In this document: positions 1 to 10,833 of the stretch, in pieces | Numbering within the stretch: position 1 is the first letter of the stretch | Layout: each line of letters starts with the position of its first letter | Assembly: GCA_019038645.1 (NCBI GenBank) | Contig: JAHOYT010000003.1 | Location: 31,527-95,526, forward strand | Source of the DNA: Bacteroidales bacterium | Lineage (GTDB): Bacteria > Bacteroidota > Bacteroidia > Bacteroidales > UBA12077 | Reading direction: 5' to 3' | DNA length: 64,000 nucleotides | Translations under genes and position numbers: made by a program | The notes under the pieces: model-generated | What the model was told of the DNA's origin: nothing | Databases searched by the model: none | The model's input: only the letters and a program-made list of their open reading frames with translations

Positions 1-44
1 AAAGATTTTAATATGTCGCTTAAAATTTTCACTTCCGTTTTCAA

Positions 45-2174
45 TTAATTAAATGACATTTCAAGAACAACTAAATCACCCTTTAAAATTCCTGTGCCCG
101 GAGCAATAGATTGCTTTAGAATTGTTCCACGCCCTTGCAATTCAACACTCAATCCCATATTTTCAAGAATAAAAACAGCATCTTTAACTCCCATTCCTTT
201 TACATTAGGCATTAAATTTTGGACTATTGTTCTGTTTTCCAGCTTCACACAGGAATCCAGTCTGGTTGTGAGTACCCAATCGGAAACAACATCTTCATCG
301 TTCACATTTATACCCAAATAATTAAGGGCATTCTTTAATTCATCTCTATTGCTGTTTTTGGTATATGGAATATCTATTTCGCTTTCCATTTCATTATCTG
401 CCATTTTTAATCCTTCGTGCATATCAACGTTTGTGGCATAAACTTTATCGGCTATTTCTTTAAAAACAGGTCCTGCAACTAAATTTCCGTAATAAACATT
501 TCGTGATGGTGCATTCACAACCACAATACATGAATATTTTGGATTATCGGCAGGGAAATACCCCGCAAACGAAGCCTGATAACTAATTTTTGATTTATCG
601 CTATAACCTGATTCTTTATTTGCTATTTGTGCAGTTCCGGTTTTTCCGGCTATCTTATAGTTTTCATTTCTGATATTTTTTGCCGTACCACGCTCAACAA
701 CTCCCTCAAGCATTATTTTTACTTTTCGCAAAGTAGATCTTGAACAAACTGATTGTTTTAAAACTTCTGTATTGAAAGTTTTTACCAAATCTCCATGATA
801 CATTAAGCCTTTTACAAACTTTGGTTTTACCATTTTACCATCATTTGCTATTGCATTGTATAATGTGAGTGTTTGTAATGGAGTTAACCGGACTTCATAT
901 CCAATCGACATTTGTGGTAATGAAACGCCCGACCATAACTTATCGCCCGGATATTTTATTTCCGGCTCGCCTTCACCCTTTATTGCTATTCCCAGCCTAT
1001 TATTCAGGTTCATGCCATACAAGCGGTTAATGAATTTTTCTTCTTTACCGGTGTAATAATCAGTAACAAGTTTGGAAATTCCAACATTTGATGATAGTTC
1101 AAAAACTTCCTGAACCGTTATTATCCCATGCCCTCCTTTTTTTGTATCCGCAATTTTTTTATCGTAATACATTATTTCTCCATTACCAGTATGAACCGTG
1201 TCTTCTAATTCAACATAACCATCTTCCAGTAAGGCAATTATAGAAGCAAGCTTAAAGGTTGATCCTGGTGCCCGGCTTTCTCCTATTGCATAGTTATAAG
1301 ATTCTTTATACTGTCCTTTGCTATTTCTTTGGAGATTTACAATTGCCTTAATTTCACCAGTTGAAACTTCCATTAAAACAGCTGTTCCATGCCTTGCTTC
1401 ATGACGAGTTAATTGCTTTAACAATGCATTTTCAGCAACATCCTGAATATCAACATCAATTGTTGTGACAATATCCATTCCATCTCTTGGTTCAACTTCA
1501 TTTCCATCGTGAACAGGCATCCAAACATTTCCGTTTAAACGCTGCATTAATCGCACTCCCTCAACACCTTTCATTTCTTTATCGTAAGCTCCTTCAATTC
1601 CTACAACATTTCCACCTTCACCTAGAGTAGTTTTGCCTATTGTTCTTGATGCCAGACTAACATGGGGCTGAATTCTTAGATTTGTTTGAATTGCAATAAA
1701 TCCACCTTTATACTGACCCAATCTGAAAATTGGGAATGTCTTAATTTTTTTTAGCTGATTATAATTAACTCTTCTTTTTATTAGGTGAAATCGCTCTCCA
1801 CTTTTCCTTGCTTTAACCAGATCATTTTTATATTCGCTTTGAGATTTATCTCTAAAAAGTTCAGAAAGCTTCATCGATAAAGAATCAATACCGGAATTAA
1901 ATATTGCGTCGTCCATTCCTGTACTTCGCGTATCCATTCTTATTTCGTAATACGGAACCGAACTTGCAAGTAGTCTTCCGTCAGAAGCCAGTATGTCTCC
2001 ACGATTCGGTTCAATTGTTATGTCCTGTAGGGTAAGTGTTTGTGCTTTATCTTTCCATTTAGCACCTTCTATTAATTGTAAATAAAGAATTTTACCAATA
2101 ATAAGAATAGCAAAAGCCAGCATGAAAATATAAATCACACCTACTCTCCAAACTATTTCTTTTTTTAATGGCAT
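45..2174 (-). CDS. ftsI: Penicillin-binding protein 2 / FtsI-type transpeptidase with C-terminal PASTA domain
   Basis: ORF; N-terminal TM, transpeptidase motifs (SxxK in APGSTFKLA, KTGTAQ), PASTA-like C-terminus (MPNVKGMGVKDAVFILENMGL); dcw context. Confidence 0.93.
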   Translation of the reverse strand: MPLKKEIVWRVGVIYIFMLAFAILIIGKILYLQLIEGAKWKDKAQTLTLQDITIEPNRGDILASDGRLLASSVPYYEIRMDTRSTGMDDAIFNSGIDSLSMKLSELFRDKSQSEYKNDLVKARKSGERFHLIKRRVNYNQLKKIKTFPIFRLGQYKGGFIAIQTNLRIQPHVSLASRTIGKTTLGEGGNVVGIEGAYDKEMKGVEGVRLMQRLNGNVWMPVHDGNEVEPRDGMDIVTTIDVDIQDVAENALLKQLTRHEARHGTAVLMEVSTGEIKAIVNLQRNSKGQYKESYNYAIGESRAPGSTFKLASIIALLEDGYVELEDTVHTGNGEIMYYDKKIADTKKGGHGIITVQEVFELSSNVGISKLVTDYYTGKEEKFINRLYGMNLNNRLGIAIKGEGEPEIKYPGDKLWSGVSLPQMSIGYEVRLTPLQTLTLYNAIANDGKMVKPKFVKGLMYHGDLVKTFNTEVLKQSVCSRSTLRKVKIMLEGVVERGTAKNIRNENYKIAGKTGTAQIANKESGYSDKSKISYQASFAGYFPADNPKYSCIVVVNAPSRNVYYGNLVAGPVFKEIADKVYATNVDMHEGLKMADNEMESEIDIPYTKNSNRDELKNALNYLGINVNDEDVVSDWVLTTRLDSCVKLENRTIVQNLMPNVKGMGVKDAVFILENMGLSVELQGRGTILKQSIAPGTGILKGDLVVLEMSFN

Positions 2175-2182
2175 AAATCAAA

Positions 2183-2563
2183 TTACTTTTCAATTATTAT
2201 TTTTTTTGGTGGTTCTATAGATTCTTTTAAACCAAGCCCCCTGCTTTCAACCAGTTTTGCAACTTCTGTCTGTTTACTTATAAACATCAGCTCAGACGAT
2301 GTTGTAATTGCTTCAGCCCTCAAATCACTTATTTCTTTAGTTAGTTCGACGCTGGCACGTACAATTTTTTCAGCATGATACCTGTTTGCGATATATACAA
2401 ATGCCAGTACTACCATAAACACTATATAAGTAAGTTGCTTAGCAATAAAATCATTGGCTATCAGAGAACCATCGAGCAAATCCTTAATAGAACCAAATTT
2501 ATGTTCTTTGCGTTCCTGCTTTTCTTCAATAAACTCAACGTTATCTTTTTTATCGCCTATCAT
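2183..2563 (-). CDS. FtsL-like small bitopic cell division protein
   Basis: ORF between rsmH and ftsI, single TM followed by coiled-coil-like region; position typical of ftsL. Confidence 0.75.
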   Translation of the reverse strand: MIGDKKDNVEFIEEKQERKEHKFGSIKDLLDGSLIANDFIAKQLTYIVFMVVLAFVYIANRYHAEKIVRASVELTKEISDLRAEAITTSSELMFISKQTEVAKLVESRGLGLKESIEPPKKIIIEK

Positions 2564-3456
2564 ATTCTTTCTGCAATTCTTAGTTTGGCGCTACGCGCTC
2601 TGTTGTTTTTTCCAATTTCTGCATCATCGGGCACTATTATTTTTCTGTTGACAGCCTTGAAAGGAACTGATACATTTCCAAAGAAATCTTTTTCAACTTC
2701 GCCTTCAAACTGACCATTTTTAATAAAATTCTTTACAATACGATCTTCTAATGAATGATACGTAATAACCACCAATCTTCCACCCGGCTTTATTATATCC
2801 ATAGTCTGAAGAAGCATTTCCTTTAAAAACTCCATCTCGCGATTTACTTCAATTCTTAAAGCCTGAAATACTTTTGCCAAAAACTTATGCTCAGCATGCT
2901 TTGGTAAAAAAGGCATTAAAAGGTTAGTAAATTCTTTTATGGTTTCTATTTTTTTACTTCCCCGCTGACCTGCAATTGCTTTTGCTAGTTTTCTACTACT
3001 TTTCAACTCTCCATATTCCCAAAAAATCCTTGCCAAATCCACTTCTTCATACTCGTTTACAATATTCTCAGCAGAAACCTTTGCACTCTGATTCATTCTC
3101 ATATCAAGTTTGCCATCGAAACGGAATGAAAATCCCCGTTCAGGCTTATCGAAATGATGAGATGAAACTCCTAAGTCTGCTATAAGCCCATCGACCTTAT
3201 CAATTTTATGATACTTCAAAAAATTCTTTAAGAACCTGAAATTATGATTAACAAAAACAAATCGCTTGTCATCAATTAAATTAGGCAAAGCATCATCATC
3301 CTGATCGAATGCAACCAGCTTTCCTGTTTCAATATGTTTTATGATTTCGCCTGAGTGGCCTCCACCTCCAAAAGTTACATCGACATAAATCCCGTCTGGT
3401 CTTATTTGTAAGCCTTCAACACTTTCATTGAGTAAGACTGGTGTATGATACCCCAT
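2560..3456 (-). CDS. rsmH: 16S rRNA (cytosine1402-N4)-methyltransferase RsmH
   Basis: MGYHTPVLLNESVEGL..DVTFGGGGHS motif, VITYHSLEDRIVKNF. Confidence 0.96.
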   Translation of the reverse strand: MGYHTPVLLNESVEGLQIRPDGIYVDVTFGGGGHSGEIIKHIETGKLVAFDQDDDALPNLIDDKRFVFVNHNFRFLKNFLKYHKIDKVDGLIADLGVSSHHFDKPERGFSFRFDGKLDMRMNQSAKVSAENIVNEYEEVDLARIFWEYGELKSSRKLAKAIAGQRGSKKIETIKEFTNLLMPFLPKHAEHKFLAKVFQALRIEVNREMEFLKEMLLQTMDIIKPGGRLVVITYHSLEDRIVKNFIKNGQFEGEVEKDFFGNVSVPFKAVNRKIIVPDDAEIGKNNRARSAKLRIAERI

Positions 3457-3462
3457 TACTAA

Positions 3463-3927
3463 TCAATTTCCTGATTCAAACTCTCCCCCCATTATTTTTT
3501 CAGCCAGAGTAGCAAAATCGTCTTGCTTTTGCCCGACTAATTCATACAACTCTTTAGACCAAACTTCAATTTTACCGTCCTGTCCGGCCAAAATTGCTTC
3601 TTTAGAGATATTTGCAAGATCCAGCAATCTTTTTGGAATAAGCATTCTGTTGTTACTATCAAGTACAATTTCTGCTGATCCCCGATAAAAATTTCTCAGA
3701 AATTTATTGTGCTCTTTGTTATAAGGATTTATTTTCCCGCGAATTATTGCATTTTGCCGTTCCCATTCTTCGATAGGGAACAATACCAGACACTGTTCAA
3801 ATATGTCCTTTTTTACAACAAAACGGCTTTCAGAAACAGACCCCATCTGTTTCTTAAGTGAAGAAGGAAAAGTAACCCTTCCTTTTTCATCTACTTTACA
3901 ATTGTAATCACCTATTAATGTTGTCAT
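3463..3927 (-). CDS. mraZ: Transcriptional regulator MraZ
   Basis: ORF with duplicated SpoVT/AbrB-like MraZ repeats, first gene of dcw cluster. Confidence 0.95.
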   Translation of the reverse strand: MTTLIGDYNCKVDEKGRVTFPSSLKKQMGSVSESRFVVKKDIFEQCLVLFPIEEWERQNAIIRGKINPYNKEHNKFLRNFYRGSAEIVLDSNNRMLIPKRLLDLANISKEAILAGQDGKIEVWSKELYELVGQKQDDFATLAEKIMGGEFESGN

Positions 3928-3965
3928 ATAGCAATACCTTCTTAACTCGTAAAAATATACAAAAA

Positions 3966-4025
3966 TCTACCACAATTTACCACTTTCTCCCATTTTTTAC
4001 CACTTTGTTAATAACTTTTACCACT
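3966..4025 (-). promoter_or_regulatory. Putative MraZ-binding box: 10-bp-phased GTGGT(A) direct repeats upstream of mraZ
   Basis: Plus-strand ACCAC at 3969, 3979, 3999 and 4020, degenerate CCCAT in phase at 3989; i.e. GTGGTAAA repeats on the minus strand. Confidence 0.8.
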
Positions 4026-4199
4026 TTCTATATATTTAAACGATCTACTCCCTTTAACACAATCCCCTAAAACCAAGAAACTACGGGCTTTTTACAGAAT
4101 TTACAACTATTTAATTCTCCCGTATATCCTTATCAAATTTTACTGGGAAATTTTATAAGAATATTTACTTTAATTTTGTAGCATAAATCAAATATTAAA

Positions 4200-5027
4200 A
4201 TGGATAAAATTAATATCAGAGAAGTTTTCAGGAAAAGGAACCCAAAGGTTGCTAAAATGCTGCCTGGGTTTATTTATAAATATATTGAACGTATTGTACA
4301 TCAGAAAGAAATTAACGATGCGATTCCTATTATTGGTGATAAATATGGTCTTGATTATGTAAAAGCCGTTGTTGAATATTTCAATATAAAAATATGTGTA
4401 AATGGCAAAGAAAATATTCCAACAGACGGACGTAATCTTTTTGTAGCAAACCACCCCCTTGGCGGGCTAGACGGAACTGTTCTAACACATACGCTTGGTC
4501 AAATTCATCCTGAACTTCATTTTTTGGTTAACGATTTATTAATGAGTTTTGAAAATGTTGATCCTATATTTATTCCTATTAACAAACATGGGAAGCAATC
4601 TGTTGAGTATGTAAAAAGAATTGAAGAGGTATACAAATCAGACAAACAAGTACTTAGTTTTCCGGCCGGCTTATGTTCCAGAAAAATTAAAGGAGAAATT
4701 ATTGATCTTGAATGGAAAAAAAGTTTTGTTTCAAAAGCTATTCAGCATAAACGAAATGTAGTTCCGGTTCATATTGATGGAAGAAATACTAATTTCTTTT
4801 ATAATCTTTCAAATTTCAGAATATGGCTAGGTATTAAAACCAATTTTGAAATGTTTTACCTTGCTGACGAAATGTTTAAGCAACGAAATAAAACCATAAC
4901 ATTAACATTTGGAAACCCAATTCCATATACACATTTTGACAAATCATTACATCCAAGAGAGTGGGCAAAAAAAGTACAAGACCATATATATAAACTGAGA
5001 GAAAACAGTACTGAAATATTTAAATAG
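4200..5027 (+). CDS. Lysophospholipid/1-acyl-glycerol-3-phosphate acyltransferase-like protein (possible GlsA/OlsA-type O-acyltransferase)
   Basis: ANHPLGGLDG (HxxxxD-type) motif; followed by OlsB/GlsB-like GNAT. Confidence 0.8.
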   Translation: MDKINIREVFRKRNPKVAKMLPGFIYKYIERIVHQKEINDAIPIIGDKYGLDYVKAVVEYFNIKICVNGKENIPTDGRNLFVANHPLGGLDGTVLTHTLGQIHPELHFLVNDLLMSFENVDPIFIPINKHGKQSVEYVKRIEEVYKSDKQVLSFPAGLCSRKIKGEIIDLEWKKSFVSKAIQHKRNVVPVHIDGRNTNFFYNLSNFRIWLGIKTNFEMFYLADEMFKQRNKTITLTFGNPIPYTHFDKSLHPREWAKKVQDHIYKLRENSTEIFK

Positions 5028-5081
5028 AGTTAAAATAAAATATTTTGTAAATTTGTATTCCTAAACTACTACAATAAAAAA

Positions 5082-6005
5082 ATGAAAGATGTAATTGAAG
5101 CTGTTGAAAAAACACTATTAAAGAAAGAATTATCTCCTGAAAGATTGCTACGAAAGACTAATAACGGAGGAAATGAATTATATATAATAAATTATCACAA
5201 TTCTCCGAATGTTATGCGAGAAGTTGGCCGGTTACGGGAACTAACTTTTCGAAATGCCGGTGGAGGAACAGGTAAAGATATTGATATTGATAAATTTGAT
5301 ACTCAGGAAGAACCTTACGAACAATTAATTTCGTGGGATCCGGAAGCAATGGAAGTTTTAGGGGGTTATCGATTTAATACATGCAATGCTGACTGTGTTT
5401 CTGAAAGTCTGGCAACTTCTAAATTATTTAAATTTTCAAAAGAGTTTACGAAAGAGTATTTGCCTTTTATGATTGAACTGGGAAGATCTTTTATTCAACC
5501 TAAATTTCAGTCTGCATCGGCGGGTCGTAAAGGATTATTTGCCCTGGATAATCTTTGGGATGGATTAGGTGCTCTTGTTGTGGAGAATCCACAAATAAAA
5601 CATTTCTTTGGAAAAGTTACCATGTATCCTCATTTTAACAAGGATGCGCGAAACATGATTCTATATTTTCTTAATATGCAATTCCCTGACAACAAAAAAC
5701 TGGTTACACCTGTAAGCCCTCTTGAATTGGGCATAGACAAAGAAAAAATGGGAGCTCTGTTCACCGGGGAAAATTATAAAGAGAATTATAAAATCCTTCA
5801 AAAAAGTGTAAGAGAATTTAACTTAAATATCCCTCCGTTAATTAATGCTTATATGAATCTTTCTCCAACTATGAAATTTTTTGGAACATCAATAAATGAA
5901 ACTTTTGGAGGAGTTGAAGAATCTGGTATTTTGATTACTATTGATGAAATCCCACCTACAAAAATAGAAAGACACATAGACACGTATATTGATCAAAAGA
6001 AATAA
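5082..6005 (+). CDS. GNAT-family N-acyltransferase (hemolysin/OlsB/GlsB-like)
   Basis: ELTFRNAGGGTGKDIDIDKFDT..LELGRSFIQPKFQ pattern of OlsB-like acyl-ACP N-acyltransferases. Confidence 0.78.
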   Translation: MKDVIEAVEKTLLKKELSPERLLRKTNNGGNELYIINYHNSPNVMREVGRLRELTFRNAGGGTGKDIDIDKFDTQEEPYEQLISWDPEAMEVLGGYRFNTCNADCVSESLATSKLFKFSKEFTKEYLPFMIELGRSFIQPKFQSASAGRKGLFALDNLWDGLGALVVENPQIKHFFGKVTMYPHFNKDARNMILYFLNMQFPDNKKLVTPVSPLELGIDKEKMGALFTGENYKENYKILQKSVREFNLNIPPLINAYMNLSPTMKFFGTSINETFGGVEESGILITIDEIPPTKIERHIDTYIDQKK

Positions 6006-6021
6006 TTACATGAATTACGTA

Positions 6022-6049
6022 AAAATGCGCTTAACACAGCGCATTTTTA
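6022..6049. terminator. Bidirectional hairpin terminator (AAAAATGCGC-TTAACACA-GCGCATTTTT)
   Basis: Perfect stem flanked by A and T tracts between convergent genes. Confidence 0.8.
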
Positions 6050-6066
6050 TTTTTGAACTAATACTT

Positions 6067-7968
6067 TTAGTAAGCTCTCTGATTTTTACCTTCAATAAAG
6101 TTAACAAATGATTTATTAACTACTTTATTACCTCCGGGAGTTGGGTATTTACCTGTGAAATACCAGTCGCCCGTATCATTAGGGCATGCTGCATGAAGGT
6201 TTTCAATAGTTTGAAAAACAATTTGCACTTCGGCTTTTACCTCTTTTGATTTCAGTAATTCTGATATTTTTGCTGAAATTTCTTCAGGTGTAAATGGCTT
6301 ATAAATCTCTTTTACATAATTAACAATTTGTTCTTTAGGTAAATTTTCCTGCGCTTTTGATTTTTTATAAATATCATTAATCACAGCCTCCTTTCCATTT
6401 TCTTTTAATAACTCTACGGCCGCTTTAAACGCAACAAAATCTCCAAGTTTTGCCATATCGATACCATAGCAATCAGGATATCTGATTTGAGGAGAAGAAG
6501 ATACGACGACAATTTTCTTTGGTTTTAAACGATCAATAATTTTTAATATACTTTCGCGCAAGGTTGTTCCCCGAACAATCGAATCATCAATAATAACAAG
6601 ATTATCAATCCCTTCACGTACTGTTCCATATGTTATATCATAAACATGGCCCACCATATCGTTTCGCCCCTTATCCTGTGCTATAAATGTTCTGAGTTTT
6701 ATATCCTTTACGGCTATTTTTTCAACACGAACCTTTTTAGTCATGATCCGGTCGTATTCTTTTTCATTGATCTTTTCGCCCAGTGCCAGTATCTCTTTTT
6801 TCTGTTCTTTAAGCACATGAGATTTTAACTCGTCAATCATTCCATAAAATGCTGTTTCGGAGGTATTAGGAATAAATGAAAAAACAGAATTTTCAATATC
6901 GTTATCAATTGCTTTTATTATTTGAGGAACAAGTAATCTTCCAAGTTGCTTTCTTTCCTGATAAATATCCTTGTCGCTTCCGCGTGAGAAATAAATTCGT
7001 TCGAAGGAACAGGAAGTTCGTTTCTGTGGAACTCTTATTTCTTCGGATAATATTGTCCCGTCTTTTTTAATTATCAGCGCTTCTCCTGGATTAACCTCAT
7101 TAACCTTCCCTGTTTCAATATTCATAACTGTTTGTATAACCGGACGTTCTGAAGCAACTACTACAATTTCATCGTCGGAATAATAATAAGCAGGGCGAAT
7201 ACCGTTCGGATCACGCATAACAAAAGCATCGCCATGACCTAAAACACCTGCAATTGCATATCCTCCGTCCCAGTCCTTGCTTGCTTCCTGTAATATTTTC
7301 CTAATATCAAGGTCTTTAGCAATAAGTGATGATATTTCCTTATTTATAAATCCATCATTTTTATACTGACGAAATAAAAGCTGATTCTCCTCGTCTAAAA
7401 AGTGCCCAACTTTTTCAAGCACTGTTACTGTATCAGAATATTCCTTTGGATGTTGCCCAAAATCAGTCAGAACTTTAAATAACTCATCTACATTTGTCAT
7501 ATTAAAGTTTCCAGCCAGCATAAGGCTTCTGGATTTCCAATTATTTTCGCGCATCAGAGGTTGTACGAATTCAACATCATTTCCACCAAAAGTTCCGTAG
7601 CGGAGATGTCCGAGGTAAATATCTGCTGCAGAAGGTAAATTTTCCTTAGCCCAAACAGAATCATTTAATAAATCCGGATTTTTCTCTTCAATCGCAGTAT
7701 GAAAGCTATTTACTTCAGAAAAGACCTCTTTGATAGGAGATTCTCCATTGGATCTAAACCGGTGTATATATTTTTTACCCGGACGCAAATCAAATTTTAA
7801 TGTTGCAAGACCAGCGCCATCCTGGCCACGATTGTGTTGTTTCTCCATTAACAGATATAACTTATGCAAACCATACATCCATGAACCATATTTAGCCTGA
7901 TAATATTCTAATGGTTTTAATAAACGTATTAATGCTATGCCACATTCGTGTTTTATCTGATCGCTCAT
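6067..7968 (-). CDS. Amidophosphoribosyltransferase-like protein (long PurF form)
   Basis: Ntn Cys (HECGIALI), glutaminase features (NRGQDGAG, GHLRYGTFG), PRTase motif VIIDDSIVRGTT. Confidence 0.88.
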   Translation of the reverse strand: MSDQIKHECGIALIRLLKPLEYYQAKYGSWMYGLHKLYLLMEKQHNRGQDGAGLATLKFDLRPGKKYIHRFRSNGESPIKEVFSEVNSFHTAIEEKNPDLLNDSVWAKENLPSAADIYLGHLRYGTFGGNDVEFVQPLMRENNWKSRSLMLAGNFNMTNVDELFKVLTDFGQHPKEYSDTVTVLEKVGHFLDEENQLLFRQYKNDGFINKEISSLIAKDLDIRKILQEASKDWDGGYAIAGVLGHGDAFVMRDPNGIRPAYYYSDDEIVVVASERPVIQTVMNIETGKVNEVNPGEALIIKKDGTILSEEIRVPQKRTSCSFERIYFSRGSDKDIYQERKQLGRLLVPQIIKAIDNDIENSVFSFIPNTSETAFYGMIDELKSHVLKEQKKEILALGEKINEKEYDRIMTKKVRVEKIAVKDIKLRTFIAQDKGRNDMVGHVYDITYGTVREGIDNLVIIDDSIVRGTTLRESILKIIDRLKPKKIVVVSSSPQIRYPDCYGIDMAKLGDFVAFKAAVELLKENGKEAVINDIYKKSKAQENLPKEQIVNYVKEIYKPFTPEEISAKISELLKSKEVKAEVQIVFQTIENLHAACPNDTGDWYFTGKYPTPGGNKVVNKSFVNFIEGKNQRAY

Positions 7969-8174
7969 TTTATCTAAAGTTATTGACTGTATTTATACAA
8001 AAATTAAACAATAAAAATCTGAAAAAGGGATAAAACCGGCTTCGGTTTTTTCAGTTAAATGCTTTGAAAATATAATTGATCTTTTATTCAGGCTTCGGAT
8101 AACATTGCTTCTATTTATCAAAGAAGCTTTTTTTATTATTCTGATATCCTTCTTTTCTGACATAAAATTTAAAC

Positions 8175-8651
8175 TTATTCTTCAAGTTTAGGGTAATTTA
8201 TTTTATCGGGAGCAATAAACGCCGATGGGAAATATCTCTTAACTCTCTTAAAATCCTTTAGAGCATCTATCCTGGTTCTGTAATCGCCAACCAAAACTCT
8301 GTAATAAGGACTTACATATCCGCGATAAATTGGGATCTCAGGGAATAATCCGTAAAATTTAGCTTTTGTTTGCTGAGATGCACCTCTGGCAGAACTTCCT
8401 AAATCTGAGTAAATTCTTATTCTGTACCCTGGAACTCCCTCTTTACGCTTGTTTTGTTCGATGTGGCTATATATAAGATCATTAATTCTCATATCCTGGA
8501 AAATTAATATATCTCCCTGATTTACTTCCTTTTCCTGAATTTTAAGAAAAATATCCTCACTATCGACAGATTGGGAATATGACTGACCAAAAACACCACA
8601 AACTGAAATGAAAACAAATAATATTGCTAATGTTTTTTTTAAATATGTCAT
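8175..8651 (-). CDS. Secreted SPOR-domain-like protein
   Basis: Signal peptide; GYRIRIYSDLGSSARGASQQTKAKF..YYRVLVGDYRTRIDALKDFKRVKRYFPSAFI. Confidence 0.75.
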   Translation of the reverse strand: MTYLKKTLAILFVFISVCGVFGQSYSQSVDSEDIFLKIQEKEVNQGDILIFQDMRINDLIYSHIEQNKRKEGVPGYRIRIYSDLGSSARGASQQTKAKFYGLFPEIPIYRGYVSPYYRVLVGDYRTRIDALKDFKRVKRYFPSAFIAPDKINYPKLEE

Positions 8652-8733
8652 CCTTTACAATTATTGAGAATACAAAATTAAACATTTTTTCTTAGAAACC
8701 TTTATGCTGTATGAAATAAAGAGATTCCAAATA

Positions 8734-9195
8734 TTAAATATTAACAGTCTGTTTTTCTGACACTTCTATTGTTTTGCTACTAATAAATGCTTTTACTTTA
8801 ATAGTTCCTTCAATCTGCATTTCAAAGCTATTCGATTTTCGTATTTTATACAATGAAGACATACTTGCCAATATATTTGTGACATGTATATCAACCGGAA
8901 AAACCTGTAAATCACTTGATTTAGCTGGGATAATAATTTCAGCTGCATTTTTCATTTTTCCTAAATATTTCCCATTAATTGTCACATCCAAATCCATTTC
9001 TTTTATTTTAATTTTATATGTATTTGGATTCGTAACCGGAATCGACAATTCAAGGCTTATTTTATTATCCGCCATTCCTTTGAAATTCACATTATCTACA
9101 TCTCCAATATCAACTGTTTTATATGCATTACAGCTACTTAAAATAATAATCAGTACAATAAGTCCTGCGATATTCTTAATTATATTTTTTCCCAT
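8734..9195 (-). CDS. LEA14-like lipoprotein (WHy domain)
   Basis: Lipobox LSSC; NISLELSIPVTNPNTYKIKIKEMDLDVTING pattern. Confidence 0.7.
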   Translation of the reverse strand: MGKNIIKNIAGLIVLIIILSSCNAYKTVDIGDVDNVNFKGMADNKISLELSIPVTNPNTYKIKIKEMDLDVTINGKYLGKMKNAAEIIIPAKSSDLQVFPVDIHVTNILASMSSLYKIRKSNSFEMQIEGTIKVKAFISSKTIEVSEKQTVNI

Positions 9196-9229
9196 CTTTT
9201 ACATATTACAAAATTTGTTCCTTAAAAAT

Positions 9230-10720
9230 TTACTGTTGCCAATTCATTGCTTTTTCAACGGCTTTGTTCCAACCTTTATATAATTTTTCTCTTTTTTCTA
9301 CATTCATTGCTGGTTTAAAAGTCCTTTCTATTTCCCGTTGTTCAATAATTTCATCCATAGTCCAAAAATTCACAGCCAAACCTGCCATTAAAGCTGCTCC
9401 CAATGCAGTAGTTTCAATATTTACTGGTCGGTTTACCTGAACATTTAAGATATCAGCCTGAAATTGCATTAAAAAATTATTCACACAAGCTCCACCATCA
9501 ACATTCAGAGATTTTAACTTAATTCCAGAATCTTTTTCCATTGCTTTAAGCACGTCCATCGTCTGATATGCCAAGGATTCCAATGTTGAACGAACAATAT
9601 GCTTATCAGTAACTCCCTGTGTTAATCCTAATATTGCACCACGAGCAAACATATCCCAATAGGGAGCTCCTAAACCCGAAAATGCAGGAACCACGTATAC
9701 TTCTTCGGTATCCTCAATCTCATTAGCAATTTGTTCTGTTTCTGATGCATTATTTATTAGCTTCAACGCATCCCGCAACCATTTAATTGCTGCACCTGCA
9801 ATAAAAACACTTCCTTCAAGAGCATATTTTATTTCACCATTTAAACCCCATGCAATAGTTGTTAATAATCCTGATTCTGATTCAACAGGCTTATTACCAG
9901 TATTCATTAACATAAAACAACCGGTGCCATATGTATTTTTTGCCATTCCATCGGATAAACATGCCTGCCCGAATAATGCTGCCTGCTGATCACCCGCAAT
10001 GCCAGCTATCGGAATTTCCGTTCCGAATATTGATTTATCGGTAAGTCCATAAATTTCTGAAGACATTTTTACTTCAGGTAATATTTGTTTTGGAATTCCA
10101 AATAATTCCAGCAAATCATCATCCCATTTTAAACTTCGGATATTAAATAACATTGTTCTGGATGCATTTGAGAAATCTGTAATATGCAATTTACCAGCAG
10201 AAAGTTTCCACACCAACCATGTATCAATTGTTCCGGCCAGAATTTCTCCTTTCTTTGCTCTTTCAAGAACTCCCGGAACAATATTTAATATCCAATGAAT
10301 TTTTGTTGCTGAAAAATATGAATCAATTACTAAACCTGTATTTTTCTTTACATACTCATCCCAGCCTTCTTTAGATAGCTTTTTACATAATTCGGCTGTA
10401 CGTTTATCCTGCCAGACGATTGCCCTGTAAACCGGTCCTCCTGTATTCTTATCCCACAGAATAATGGTTTCTCTCTGATTTGCAATACCAATTGCACCAA
10501 TTTCACACAGATCAATTTTTCGCTTTTCAATTAGCTTTTGTGCAGTCGATATTTGTGATTCCCAGATTTCCAAAGGATCGTGCTCAACCCAACCTGCTTT
10601 AGGATAATATTGTTTAAATTCAGTTTGGTCCCAATCGACAACATTTCCTGCTTTATCAAATAATAATGATCGTGAACTCGAAGTACCCTGATCTAAAGAA
10701 AGAATAAACTTTTTACTCAT
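9230..10720 (-). CDS. glpK: Glycerol kinase
   Basis: [41 protein letters not shown]; start trimmed from 10753 to MSKKF. Confidence 0.96.
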   Translation of the reverse strand: MSKKFILSLDQGTSSSRSLLFDKAGNVVDWDQTEFKQYYPKAGWVEHDPLEIWESQISTAQKLIEKRKIDLCEIGAIGIANQRETIILWDKNTGGPVYRAIVWQDKRTAELCKKLSKEGWDEYVKKNTGLVIDSYFSATKIHWILNIVPGVLERAKKGEILAGTIDTWLVWKLSAGKLHITDFSNASRTMLFNIRSLKWDDDLLELFGIPKQILPEVKMSSEIYGLTDKSIFGTEIPIAGIAGDQQAALFGQACLSDGMAKNTYGTGCFMLMNTGNKPVESESGLLTTIAWGLNGEIKYALEGSVFIAGAAIKWLRDALKLINNASETEQIANEIEDTEEVYVVPAFSGLGAPYWDMFARGAILGLTQGVTDKHIVRSTLESLAYQTMDVLKAMEKDSGIKLKSLNVDGGACVNNFLMQFQADILNVQVNRPVNIETTALGAALMAGLAVNFWTMDEIIEQREIERTFKPAMNVEKREKLYKGWNKAVEKAMNWQQ

Positions 10721-10833
10721 TATCCGAAATTTTAGAAGATCATAAAAATACAAATTATTAATATTATTCCGGGAAAAAATAAAAAACGGTCAAATCTATG
10801 AAGAAATGACCGGCTAATATAATTCTTAAAAAT

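Noticed and set aside
94-1056. Plus-strand ORFs 94-321 and 856-1056
   Set aside because: Antisense to ftsI, low complexity, no domain; ftsI reading frame is unambiguous.
3966-4025. Short phased repeats considered as a CRISPR-like or iteron array
   Set aside because: Unit and period (10 bp) are too short for CRISPR; position upstream of mraZ explains it as an MraZ box.
8774-9283. 169-aa plus-strand ORF
   Set aside because: Antisense to LEA14-like lipoprotein gene and glpK end; hydrophobic composition is a by-product of the opposite frame.
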